DNA of 42,693 nucleotides, taken from positions 1-42,693 of the forward strand of contig JAKSKO010000013.1 in assembly GCA_024401715.1 (NCBI GenBank). The letters run 5' to 3'. Below the pieces are notes generated by a model. That model did not search any database, was not told where the DNA came from, and saw only the letters and a list, made by a program, of their open reading frames with translations. This stretch comes from Bacteroidales bacterium (GTDB lineage Bacteria > Bacteroidota > Bacteroidia > Bacteroidales > UBA932). Below are positions 1 to 7,540 of this stretch, one piece after another. The position numbers and the translations under genes were made by a program. Every line of letters begins with the position of its first letter. The first letter of the stretch is position 1.

Positions 1-344
1 TAAGGTCCACCCTCTGGAAGCCGCGCAGCTGTGATTCATAGCTAACCACGCTTGAAAGGGAAATTGAACTCCACCTCTCCAATGGATTTTTTGTTTGCCC
101 AGTTGATGGTGAGAGGCTGGCCGTTCACAAGCACAACTATCACCGGCTTTCCTGTGGCAACCAGGCGCTCCAGCAACTGCTGCTGACGTCCTGGAAGTTC
201 AAGGGATGTGCGGCTTCCATACACATCTTTAACCCCGTTTTTGTTGAAGTCTATCCAACCTTTATGGTAGATCTTTTTTCCCGGAGCCGCTGCAAGAGCC
301 AGAGGCAGGAATAGTGCAAAAATGCCAAGGATTGTCTTTTTCAT
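1..344 (-). pseudogene. Collapsed GH3 beta-glucosidase (BglX-like) remnant, running off the left edge
   Basis: The first ATG after the upstream gene (position 344) opens a normal signal peptide (residues about 1-20) and then the typical mature start of Bacteroidota GH3 enzymes, KKIYHKGWIDFNKNGVKDVY. The frame then jumps straight into the GH3 C-terminal domain (GKPVIVVLVNGQPLTINWAN), skipping the whole catalytic barrel. It jumps again to the EFNFPFK segment and stops at position 42. In the neighbouring frame, positions 40-2 still encode YESQLRGFQRVDL, which resembles the fibronectin-III-like tail of GH3 enzymes. A full BglX-type enzyme is about 750 residues, so only scraps remain: at least three deletions, plus a frame change. 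The catalytic Asp and acid/base regions are absent, so this is a dead gene. It lies 11 bases behind the PrsW-fusion gene on the same strand. The identification rests on remembered family sequence, not an alignment. Confidence 0.75.
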
Positions 345-355
345 AGTATGTGGTA

Positions 356-3300
356 TTATAAAAGTCTTAGGGAGAACAGCCACTGGCCGCTGTTGCCCGG
401 CATATTTGGAGCGAATTGGTTGAAGGCATGGGCATAGCCCACAGACCAGGTGGTTTTGAAATAATTGAAGAACACTATCTCCACATTAAGCTGGGCGCCT
501 ATGTTCACGTGATTGTGAAAACTCTGTGGTCCCCATGGATTTGCAAGCAAATCGGTACTGAAAACTGAAATCTGCGCATAGGTGGGATACACCGTAAGCG
601 CGCCCACATGCTTGAAACGTATAGGCTGGAAATTTATTTCGCCTGTGAATTTCAGATATGAGTGGGCTTTCACGGCATCTATAGGAAGGCCCGGCATAGC
701 CGTTGTGGTGCGGTAGCGCAGAACATTTCCACAATCCACGTAATTGTTGCGAAAACCTCCGAAGTAATCGTTGCCGAAAGCGGAATTATCAGAGCCGAAA
801 TTCTGGCCGATGGCACTCCTGATCCAGAAAGACGTGTTTCTAAGCAGCGGCAACAGGAAGCCTCCTGCAAAAGTTCCGCTCACGGACGGAAAGAATTTTC
901 CTCCCGCAAGATAGGTATTGGCATTCATGGAGGCAGTCCAACCCTGTTCCGCCATAATTGCGCCAAGGGAGCCCTGGGTATTTCCGGCAGAAACATACAG
1001 CGAAGCGGTCTGGAACGAACTTATTCCCTTGTCCACCTCAATTTCCTGATAAAGAGGCAGGGCATCCATATCGCCGTATGCATTCAGGCTGGCGCCCCAA
1101 TTCACCTCCAACGGACGCAGGACAGTGTATTTCCTGTCATATGACACCCCGAAATTATAGCCCTTTCTGCTTCGGCGCATAGGGCCGAAAAGATCGTAGA
1201 AATTGGTGGGGTTCCATGCCGCGCTGAAAGTCCAGTTCCAGAATTTCCATTCAGCAGACAGGTGGAAACGGTTTTTCCACGGGTTGCCGCTCCACGGCGA
1301 GGTGCCCACGGAGATGTTCAAGGTACTCAGGCCCAGAGGATCCGAGAACGCAACATGATAGCCCAGCACGGGAGTAACCCTGTTCCAGGCTCCTTTGTCG
1401 GTGAAACCGCTTATATCCGGGAATGCACCGGTGAAACGCATATGTTTCAGGGGTTTGTACAGTTTTATGGAATCATATACCTGGCCGAATTCCACCGCTT
1501 TCAGCGGTTGGCGCAGAACAGACAGACTTTCCAGCGCCTTGCTGTTTTTCTCATATGCCTCCTGACCAAGCAGGGAAACAGCATTGCAGTCTTCCAGAAC
1601 CCCATGGTGAAGTTTAACAGGAAGCATGCCGTTGCGCACGAATTTATAGGCATAGATTGTTCCATCGGCCATCATGTAAGGGGCGAAAAGGCCGGTTTCC
1701 ACGTTGGAAAGGAGTTTGAGCTCCGCACCTTCCTTCGGTTCCACTTCCCACAGATTGGACACTCCGGTATAGTAGCTGCAACCCACCAGGCGAGAATCAT
1801 CGGCGCTGAAACGGAACTGGCTAAGATTCACATCCGGCATGCTGCATATGACACTGTATTCGTACCTGGCATTATGCAAGTCCCTGGTATTGAAGCATAT
1901 GATTTTGCAAGAACCATCCCCGCCGAACATGCTAAGAACCAGTTTGGAGCCGTCGTGGCTTATATCCATATCGGACACGCTTACGCCGAATTTGAAAGAA
2001 TAGATAATCTTCTCCTCCTTGAAATCACTGCTATAGCACACAAGACGGGTGAGACCTTCATGGGACAGAAGGCCATACATGCAGTCCCCCGCATTGTCAT
2101 ACACTATATTATTAACTCTCTGGAAGTTATGCGTGCTGGTTTTCCCGCTTTTCAGATCCATGCATTTGAAACCGCGCCAAGACCCGTTGCGTATGGTCCA
2201 TATAAGCCTCTGGCGCTTCCTGTCCAGGGTAAGATATGCTGTCTGGTACATCATGGGGCCTTCCACTACGGCAAGTTTTTTCCTCTTGCCCGTGGCAAGG
2301 TCTATTTTCTCTATATGCGGGAGAGCACCGGGATAATTCACAGCGGCATATGCCACCCCAAGGGAATCATCAACCACCATGGGTGAGGCGGAACCTAAGG
2401 CAAAAGACTCCTTGCGGGAATCAATTACAGGTTCCAGCTGCGTAAGCGGATAATCCCTGATTATATCCAGGTTTTTCTTCTGATGTTCATTCTCATACTG
2501 GCGCCACTGATTCCAAACCTTACCCAGGCGCTGTCCGTACACCTTCTTGAACTGGTTGGAATACAGGGTGCGGCTGTCATCGCTGCGGTAATAGAATTCC
2601 TTTAACTTGTCGTAACCGTATTGCAGGGTGAGATAGTTCACGAAACGTGTTCCATACAGATATGCATTGGTTCCAAGTTGGAAATCGCTTGTCGTACCCT
2701 CGGACTCCAGACCCACCACACTGGAAAGGGGCTCCCCCTCATTCACAAGTGTCCTGAAGTACATCTCGTCATAGCCGCCCAGGGCTCTTCCCACGCCACC
2801 GCCTGTCCAGGTTTCCATAAAGCAGGCTATACCCTCGTGGAACCAGCGCGGAGAATACCAGCGTGGTACGCTGAGGTAGCTCCAGAGTATGGACAGGGGA
2901 TATTGATTGTTGGCGGCAACCTTTGCCCCGCCGAAGAAATTGCGCCAGCGCATATCCCTTGTGGAAGCATGGTCAGTCATCACAGTATGCGTATATTCGT
3001 GGCGGAAAAGGTGCGAATAGCGCTCTGTCATCGGCCCCACATAATAGGACATGTTAACCGGCGCCATGCCAACGGATATCACATTGTACGGAAGCGGTGA
3101 AGCACCGCCATTGCCGTCATCCTCCCAATCGCTGATCATAATCAAAGGCGACTTTATCCTGCCATCCTCTATGCCCCAGTTCTGCCTGTGCAGGGCCACC
3201 GCATAATTGTAATTGCGCACGATATGCGGAATATACTGCGAGAGCTTCGGAGAGAAGAATGTGAGGGTGAGATCCCTGCCGGACAGCGTATCCACCTGAC

Positions 3301-4381
3301 GGTACTGATACACCTTCTGGGCCGATGCCGGCTGGGAGGCCAAAGCAAGAAGAAGTAGAATCAATGCCGATTTTCCGTGCAGGGTGCGGTTTACATCCCA
3401 CATAAGGGCGGCATCATCACGCGAAAGTCTCACTATAGGATTCAGAACTTTCTCCCCTGCTTTGCCTATGCGGCGCCTAAGCTCATAAAACTCTTTCACC
3501 GTATCGTTTCTCTGCTGCACCTGTTGTTTTGTAAGCTCCGGTTCCAAACCGGCCTCACGCAGCATAAGGCGGCTTTTGTCCTCTATGATCAACTCCAGAT
3601 AGAGACGGATATAACACAGCATATCCGCAACCATCTCCGGGCTGAACTGGGATTTCACTTCCAGAAGATACTGCCCTTGCTTTGTCTGTGCCAGTTTGCC
3701 CTCACGTATCGCCTTCAGAAGACTGATATCGTTATTGATGGACTGGTCCAGCCACCTGCATATCCTTCTTTCATTATATTCAGATATCACACTTACAAGG
3801 GCTGAAAAGACTATAAGCGTGAGGGCAAGCTGTACCCATATGGGCAGAAGCATCATATTGAAAAGCGCATGGATGAGCATGGCCGAAAGAAGTCCTGTAT
3901 TAGCCACCAGGACGGGTTCCCATCTGGAGTTGGCATCCTTCAGCATGGCGGCGCAGGCAAGGAAGGTTGCGGCAATCATAGGGCAGGCCATATGAAGAAC
4001 CGCTGTACCCAGGCCCCTGAAAAGTGCAGTCCCTACTGACATGTCTGTAAACGCCTTTATATATATGAGGTTTTCTGCAAAGGCAAAGCCGGCACCTATG
4101 GCTGCGCCGTAACACAGTGCCTGTTGTATGAAAACAATGCGACGTCTGCCTACAAGAAGCAGCAGGACAATGAATTTGAGGAGTTCTTCTTCAACCGGAG
4201 CATAAAACGGGATACCAGCCCACTCCGACGCTCTAGACAGGAGCATGGCCACAAAACAGACACACAGCCCGGCACAGAAAGAGTAGATGATACGCCTCCA
4301 GGTGACAAGTGTGAAGCTGTCCGTAAATTTCAGGACCGCCAAAAACAGAACAAGCGGAACTATGGAGAACAGATAAACCAC
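356..4381 (-). CDS. PrsW-type intramembrane protease fused to HEXXH peptidase, TolB-like propeller and outer-membrane barrel
   Basis: This continuous 1341-codon frame holds two protein types. Residues 1-205 form about seven membrane helices with PrsW-family marks: the acidic EEELLKF (64-70), FAENLIYI (101-108), H130 and HALFN (171-175). A charged cytoplasmic-looking segment follows. Residues 327-354 (MWDVNRTLHGK, a leucine-rich core, then ASA-Q) look exactly like a cleavable signal peptide. After it comes a gluzincin domain with HEYTH (461-465) and the third ligand in WFHEG (H515, E516), then a TolB/WD40-like propeller (about 690-960). The last 330 residues are beta-rich and resemble a surface-antigen barrel, with the segment FGNDYFGGFR. 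Start is GTG at 4381, the only start available between an upstream in-frame stop and the first helix. It may be one polyprotein cut by signal peptidase, or M327 may also serve as a start. The peptidase-propeller-barrel half resembles a known architecture; the PrsW fusion is the odd part. Confidence 0.85.
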   Translation of the reverse strand: MVYLFSIVPLVLFLAVLKFTDSFTLVTWRRIIYSFCAGLCVCFVAMLLSRASEWAGIPFYAPVEEELLKFIVLLLLVGRRRIVFIQQALCYGAAIGAGFAFAENLIYIKAFTDMSVGTALFRGLGTAVLHMACPMIAATFLACAAMLKDANSRWEPVLVANTGLLSAMLIHALFNMMLLPIWVQLALTLIVFSALVSVISEYNERRICRWLDQSINNDISLLKAIREGKLAQTKQGQYLLEVKSQFSPEMVADMLCYIRLYLELIIEDKSRLMLREAGLEPELTKQQVQQRNDTVKEFYELRRRIGKAGEKVLNPIVRLSRDDAALMWDVNRTLHGKSALILLLLALASQPASAQKVYQYRQVDTLSGRDLTLTFFSPKLSQYIPHIVRNYNYAVALHRQNWGIEDGRIKSPLIMISDWEDDGNGGASPLPYNVISVGMAPVNMSYYVGPMTERYSHLFRHEYTHTVMTDHASTRDMRWRNFFGGAKVAANNQYPLSILWSYLSVPRWYSPRWFHEGIACFMETWTGGGVGRALGGYDEMYFRTLVNEGEPLSSVVGLESEGTTSDFQLGTNAYLYGTRFVNYLTLQYGYDKLKEFYYRSDDSRTLYSNQFKKVYGQRLGKVWNQWRQYENEHQKKNLDIIRDYPLTQLEPVIDSRKESFALGSASPMVVDDSLGVAYAAVNYPGALPHIEKIDLATGKRKKLAVVEGPMMYQTAYLTLDRKRQRLIWTIRNGSWRGFKCMDLKSGKTSTHNFQRVNNIVYDNAGDCMYGLLSHEGLTRLVCYSSDFKEEKIIYSFKFGVSVSDMDISHDGSKLVLSMFGGDGSCKIICFNTRDLHNARYEYSVICSMPDVNLSQFRFSADDSRLVGCSYYTGVSNLWEVEPKEGAELKLLSNVETGLFAPYMMADGTIYAYKFVRNGMLPVKLHHGVLEDCNAVSLLGQEAYEKNSKALESLSVLRQPLKAVEFGQVYDSIKLYKPLKHMRFTGAFPDISGFTDKGAWNRVTPVLGYHVAFSDPLGLSTLNISVGTSPWSGNPWKNRFHLSAEWKFWNWTFSAAWNPTNFYDLFGPMRRSRKGYNFGVSYDRKYTVLRPLEVNWGASLNAYGDMDALPLYQEIEVDKGISSFQTASLYVSAGNTQGSLGAIMAEQGWTASMNANTYLAGGKFFPSVSGTFAGGFLLPLLRNTSFWIRSAIGQNFGSDNSAFGNDYFGGFRNNYVDCGNVLRYRTTTAMPGLPIDAVKAHSYLKFTGEINFQPIRFKHVGALTVYPTYAQISVFSTDLLANPWGPQSFHNHVNIGAQLNVEIVFFNYFKTTWSVGYAHAFNQFAPNMPGNSGQWLFSLRLL

Positions 4382-4400
4382 AATTTCCCAAATAAAAAAA

Positions 4401-4498
4401 GGGTAAGCGGATTACATCGCACCGCTACAACCTTGTACCCTTGCTGCCTTCCGGCCCTGGGGGAATTCCAAGGGAGCTGGTCGTGTAAGACTTACCCC
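4401..4498 (-). ncRNA. ffs: Signal recognition particle RNA (small bacterial 4.5S type)
   Basis: Read on the minus strand, the RNA contains the conserved SRP helix 8 core CAGGGCCGGAAGGCAGCAAG with its GGAA tetraloop, flanked by complementary arms. The 5' end GGGGTAAG pairs with the 3' end CTTACCC, closing a rod-like hairpin of about 98 nucleotides. The 3' end is followed directly by seven U residues (4400-4394), which would terminate transcription. It binds Ffh and targets membrane proteins to FtsY and SecYEG. A near-perfect promoter sits just upstream. Confidence 0.93.
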
Positions 4499-4501
4499 AT
4501 G

Positions 4502-4532
4502 CAAATTTAATGAAATTATGCTAATTTGCAAA
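4502..4532 (-). promoter_or_regulatory. Bacteroidota primary-sigma promoter of ffs
   Basis: On the minus strand TTTG (4532-4529), a 19-base spacer and TAAATTTG (4509-4502) match the Bacteroidota consensus TTTG / TAnnTTTG exactly. The first base of the SRP RNA falls about four bases after the -7 element, which fits the expected start. This is the best promoter in the window and supports the taxonomic assignment. Confidence 0.85.
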
Positions 4533-4540
4533 AAACTGCA

Positions 4541-4566
4541 TTACGTATGAATCATGAGAAACGTAA
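4541..4566 (-). terminator. Possible weak terminator after the hypothetical gene at 4570-5526
   Basis: TTACGT (4541-4546) and ACGTAA (4561-4566) form inverted arms. On the minus strand a run of six T residues follows about five bases later. The stem is short and AT-rich, and the T run overlaps the -35-like element of ffs, so this is a tentative call. Confidence 0.3.
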
Positions 4567-4569
4567 AAA

Positions 4570-5526
4570 CTAAAAAGGTGCTACACAATGGCCCTGTATG
4601 GTAGCTTGCAGGGCTTCATCAATATTCAGGCCAGCGCCGTTTCCAGCATGGACAAAATCAATCATAGATATCGGAATATTTTGAAGACCTTCAGGGATCT
4701 TAATACTAGTATTCAAGCCACCATGCATCATATCGGAACTAGGCATTGAAGCCAACATTCCAATTGCAAAAGGTGCTAAATCCTGCAGTTTATTGAATAC
4801 CATAACGGCAGTCTGGGCTGTAATCTGCTCTGGTGTGGAGAAATTGGAGAGTGCAGCTGCAGACTGGTTATTCTGGCGAAGAATGGCATTCACAGCCTCC
4901 CACTTCTCATAATCGGACTTTGAATCGGTGAGGACGGCTTCCTCGGCGCAGAATTCCACCCAGGCGCAGGCAAGGGCGTCAAGCTGCTCATTATCGTTCT
5001 TCTGCAGATAGGTTGCAATCTGATCCACCATTGCATCACAGTTCCTTACATTTGACTCAAGAACAGAATATGCAAGGAAGGCATTATTGGCAGCCTGCTC
5101 GTAAGAATCGGATTTCTTGCCGTCAATCACCTTTAACAATTCTTCACCATATCGGCCGAAAGCGGCTTTGGCATTACCTGTACGGAAGCATGTTCCCTCA
5201 AGCTGCTTGTGCAGACCAGCAAGTTCCTCTATGCCATCTGTTGCAGCATATGAAGCCTGGGCCAGACTGTCCATGGCATCCACACGTCCGCTGAGCAGGG
5301 CATTTGCCAGAAGGGCTGTACGCTGGATATCTTCATTGGAAGAAAGCAATTCCATTGCGGCATCTATTTCCTCCGCAGTGGCAGATTTATATGATTTTGC
5401 CTTACCTATATCTCCATAAGACATGTTTACATCAACTGAAGGAAACTTGAAATATGTTCCTGCGAAATAAGCTACGACGGCTACTGCAACTATAGCAAGG
5501 ACCGCATTAGAATTTTTGATAACCAT
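4570..5526 (-). CDS. Hypothetical membrane-anchored, helix-rich protein (318 aa)
   Basis: I do not recognise a family. Residues 6-24 form one hydrophobic segment behind a short basic start (MVIKN), so the protein is either N-terminally anchored in the inner membrane or exported with an uncleaved anchor. The remaining roughly 290 residues are polar and alanine-rich with predicted helices throughout (for example ATAEEIDAAMELLSS and DQIATYLQKNDNEQLDALA). They contain five scattered cysteines and no catalytic motif I can name. The C-terminal part is glycine-rich (HAGNGAGLNIDEALQATIQG). It follows cdd on the same strand, but a strong hairpin and a TATATTTG element lie between them, so it is probably transcribed on its own. 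It is a real gene judging by length, codon use and promoter; the function is unknown. Confidence 0.75.
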   Translation of the reverse strand: MVIKNSNAVLAIVAVAVVAYFAGTYFKFPSVDVNMSYGDIGKAKSYKSATAEEIDAAMELLSSNEDIQRTALLANALLSGRVDAMDSLAQASYAATDGIEELAGLHKQLEGTCFRTGNAKAAFGRYGEELLKVIDGKKSDSYEQAANNAFLAYSVLESNVRNCDAMVDQIATYLQKNDNEQLDALACAWVEFCAEEAVLTDSKSDYEKWEAVNAILRQNNQSAAALSNFSTPEQITAQTAVMVFNKLQDLAPFAIGMLASMPSSDMMHGGLNTSIKIPEGLQNIPISMIDFVHAGNGAGLNIDEALQATIQGHCVAPF

Positions 5527-5554
5527 AGTATTTGTGTGTTTTGTTTAGCTGCTG

Positions 5555-5562
5555 CAAATATA
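5555..5562 (-). promoter_or_regulatory. -7 element (TATATTTG) for the hypothetical gene
   Basis: The minus-strand TATATTTG matches TAnnTTTG and lies 28 bases before the start at 5526. No clear TTTG is seen at the usual upstream distance, so the promoter may be weak or regulated by the neighbouring hairpin. Confidence 0.5.
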
Positions 5563-5587
5563 GACCGGGCCCTGAAAAAACAGTTGA

Positions 5588-5621
5588 AATTTCTACAATT
5601 TTTGCAGAAATTGTAGAAATT
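5588..5621 (-). terminator. Perfect 14-bp inverted repeat downstream of cdd, probable terminator
   Basis: AATTTCTACAATTT (5588-5601) and AAATTGTAGAAATT (5608-5621) are exact reverse complements around a six-base loop. On the minus strand, six T residues follow after about seven bases. The position, directly after the cdd stop, fits a terminator. The AT-rich palindrome could also be an operator for the next gene, whose -7 element is 25 bases further on. Confidence 0.6.
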
Positions 5622-5648
5622 CCATGTTCCGTGAATCAAAAATGGGGC

Positions 5649-6125
5649 TTAATCCAGGCTGTCGAAGATGAACGGGAGTATATCGTCCACTTTTTCAAAC
5701 TTCAAAACCATCTTGCCGCCTATAAGGATAACGCTCATATTTTCCCCGGCAAGCTTCTGGAACTCGGCCATAACCTGACGGCAAGATCCGCAAGGGGTAG
5801 CCGGATTGCCCGGAATGGTTCCGTCATGATATGTGGATACTATTGCAATGCTTGTCTGGGGAACGCCGGGATAATTTGCATTGGCGGCGAACATGGCAGT
5901 GCGTTCCGCACACAGGCCCGACGGATAGGCGGCATTTTCCTGGTTGGAGCCTTTAACTATACGGCCGTCTTTCAGGCGCAAGGCAGCGCCAACATGGAAA
6001 TTGGAATAAGGGGCGTATGAACCTTTGAGGGCGTCGATTGCCGCAAGAGACAGTTCCTTATCGGATGCTTCCAGCTGATCGATATTATCGAAACGCTGGT
6101 AATTGATTACAAGTTTTTCGTCCAT
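5649..6125 (-). CDS. cdd: Cytidine deaminase
   Basis: This enzyme deaminates cytidine and deoxycytidine to uridine and deoxyuridine in the cytoplasm, in pyrimidine salvage. The 158-residue protein has both zinc-site motifs: GLCAERTA, with the zinc Cys and the proton-shuttling Glu, and PCGSCRQ, with the other two Cys ligands. The substrate loop is SYAPYSNFHVGAAL. Its length is close to that of other bacterial homotetrameric Cdd proteins, with a short N-terminal extension. The start at 6125 is supported by a TATATTTG element 17 bases upstream. It is divergent from mnmA across 68 bases and followed by a strong hairpin, so it is probably a single-gene transcript. Confidence 0.95.
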   Translation of the reverse strand: MDEKLVINYQRFDNIDQLEASDKELSLAAIDALKGSYAPYSNFHVGAALRLKDGRIVKGSNQENAAYPSGLCAERTAMFAANANYPGVPQTSIAIVSTYHDGTIPGNPATPCGSCRQVMAEFQKLAGENMSVILIGGKMVLKFEKVDDILPFIFDSLD

Positions 6126-6142
6126 ATCGTTACGATTGTATA

Positions 6143-6150
6143 CAAATATA
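6143..6150 (-). promoter_or_regulatory. -7 element (TATATTTG) of cdd
   Basis: The minus-strand TATATTTG fits TAnnTTTG. A TTTG lies 22 bases further upstream on the same strand, a slightly long spacing. The predicted leader is about 14 bases. Confidence 0.55.
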
Positions 6151-6181
6151 AAGTTTTTTGCGGGAAAAGAGTCAAAAGCAT

Positions 6182-6189
6182 TAACTTTG
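6182..6189 (+). promoter_or_regulatory. -7 element (TAACTTTG) of mnmA, implying a leaderless mRNA
   Basis: TAACTTTG fits TAnnTTTG, and TTTG at 6157-6160 lies 21 bases upstream. The mnmA ATG begins only five bases after the element's last base, so transcription should start at or next to the A of the start codon. Confidence 0.6.
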
Positions 6190-6193
6190 TGCT

Positions 6194-7516
6194 ATGAAAG
6201 TGTGTATAGGACTATCGGGAGGCGTTGATTCCTCTGTTGCAGCACTGCTTCTGAAGCAGCAGGGTTATGATGTTTTCGCCCTCTTCATGCAGAATTGGCA
6301 TGATGCCTCCACTACCCTTCACGGAGACTGTGAGTGGGAGGAGGACCGCTTTGTGGCGGAAATGGTGGCAAAGAAGATAGGCATACCCTTTCATTTCGTG
6401 GATCTTAGCGGCCCGTACCGTCAGAGGGTTGTGGATTATATGTTCAGTGAATACGAAAAGGGACGCACTCCGAACCCCGATGTCCTTTGCAACAGGGAGA
6501 TAAAGTTCGACGCTTTCTGGCAGGAGGCAAAACGTCTTGGAGCAGACATGGTTGCAACGGGCCATTACTGCCGCAAGGATGTGGCCACCGATGAAAACGG
6601 CAATCCCCTGCTGGATGCGGACGGAAAGCAGATATACCGTATTCTTGCGGGCACGGATCCTAACAAGGACCAGACCTATTTCCTTTGCCAGCTTAACCAG
6701 GAGCAGCTTTCAACCGCAATGTTCCCTATCGGAGACATTATTAAGCCGGAAGTGAGGCGCCTTGCGAAAGAGGCGGAACTTCCATCGGCCGAAAAGAAGG
6801 ACAGCCAGGGCATATGCTTTGTGGGCAAAGTGGACCTCCCCACCTTCCTGCAGCAGAAATTGAAATCGGTAAAGGGTGATATAATAGAGGTATATGATAA
6901 TTATTATGCCCAGAACAGCCACTATCTGTATTGCAGCGAACTTTGCAGGCAGATAGAGCAGACCAGGGATTTCGCAGCCATAAGCGACGAACAGCTTCTG
7001 AAGCTTTCCACAGCCATAGACTACAGCGATATTGTTTTTGAAACCGAAACATACCGCAGCGGCAAGAAGCATATCAAGAAAACCCGATACAAAGAGCATC
7101 CATTTGCAAAAATCGTCGGCCAGCATGACGGCGCACAGTTCTATACCATTGGCCAGCGCCGCGGACTTGCCGTTGGCGGCCATGCGGAATCCGTGTTCGT
7201 CATAAGCACCGATACGGAAAAGAATCTGATATACGTTGGCGAGGGGCACAACCACAAGGGACTGCTGCGCAGCTGCCTCAGGGTTGCTCCCGAAGAGATT
7301 CACTGGATAAGGCAGGACCTTGGGATGGAGATAGGAGAGCAGAGAGACTATCTTGTGCGCATACGCTACCGCCAGCCTTTGGAGAAGGCCACCCTAATCA
7401 TGAGGGAGAACGGCCTTTACATATATTTCGACAATCCGCAGCGCGGCATCACCCCGGGCCAGTTTGCCGTCTGGTATTCCACGGACCTGGAGATGCTTGG
7501 AAGCGGCGTTATCTGA
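6194..7516 (+). CDS. mnmA: tRNA-specific 2-thiouridylase MnmA with an unusual internal insertion
   Basis: MnmA thiolates U34 of Lys, Glu and Gln tRNAs, using ATP to adenylate the base and a persulfide on a catalytic cysteine. The PP-loop SGGVDSS is at residues 8-14. The catalytic Cys is C99 in PDVLCNREIKF and the second is C208 in SQGICFVG. GHYCR and DQTYFL are also present. The protein is 440 residues, while usual MnmA is about 360-370. The surplus is a block of about 70-75 residues (about 232-306), rich in Tyr, Glu and Lys, between GDIIEV and the conserved GQHDGAQFYTIGQRRGL. It is in frame and the domains on both sides look intact. Bacteroidota often carry several MnmA paralogues, so this may be a specialised copy. 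The mRNA is probably leaderless. Confidence 0.93.
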   Translation: MKVCIGLSGGVDSSVAALLLKQQGYDVFALFMQNWHDASTTLHGDCEWEEDRFVAEMVAKKIGIPFHFVDLSGPYRQRVVDYMFSEYEKGRTPNPDVLCNREIKFDAFWQEAKRLGADMVATGHYCRKDVATDENGNPLLDADGKQIYRILAGTDPNKDQTYFLCQLNQEQLSTAMFPIGDIIKPEVRRLAKEAELPSAEKKDSQGICFVGKVDLPTFLQQKLKSVKGDIIEVYDNYYAQNSHYLYCSELCRQIEQTRDFAAISDEQLLKLSTAIDYSDIVFETETYRSGKKHIKKTRYKEHPFAKIVGQHDGAQFYTIGQRRGLAVGGHAESVFVISTDTEKNLIYVGEGHNHKGLLRSCLRVAPEEIHWIRQDLGMEIGEQRDYLVRIRYRQPLEKATLIMRENGLYIYFDNPQRGITPGQFAVWYSTDLEMLGSGVI

Positions 7517-7540
7517 AACGCGGCTTTGATTCAATGAAAA

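Noticed and set aside
1262..2386. A 374-codon open frame on the plus strand
   Set aside because: It lies wholly antisense to the fusion protease, has no family features or promoter, and mirrors the codon pattern of the real gene.
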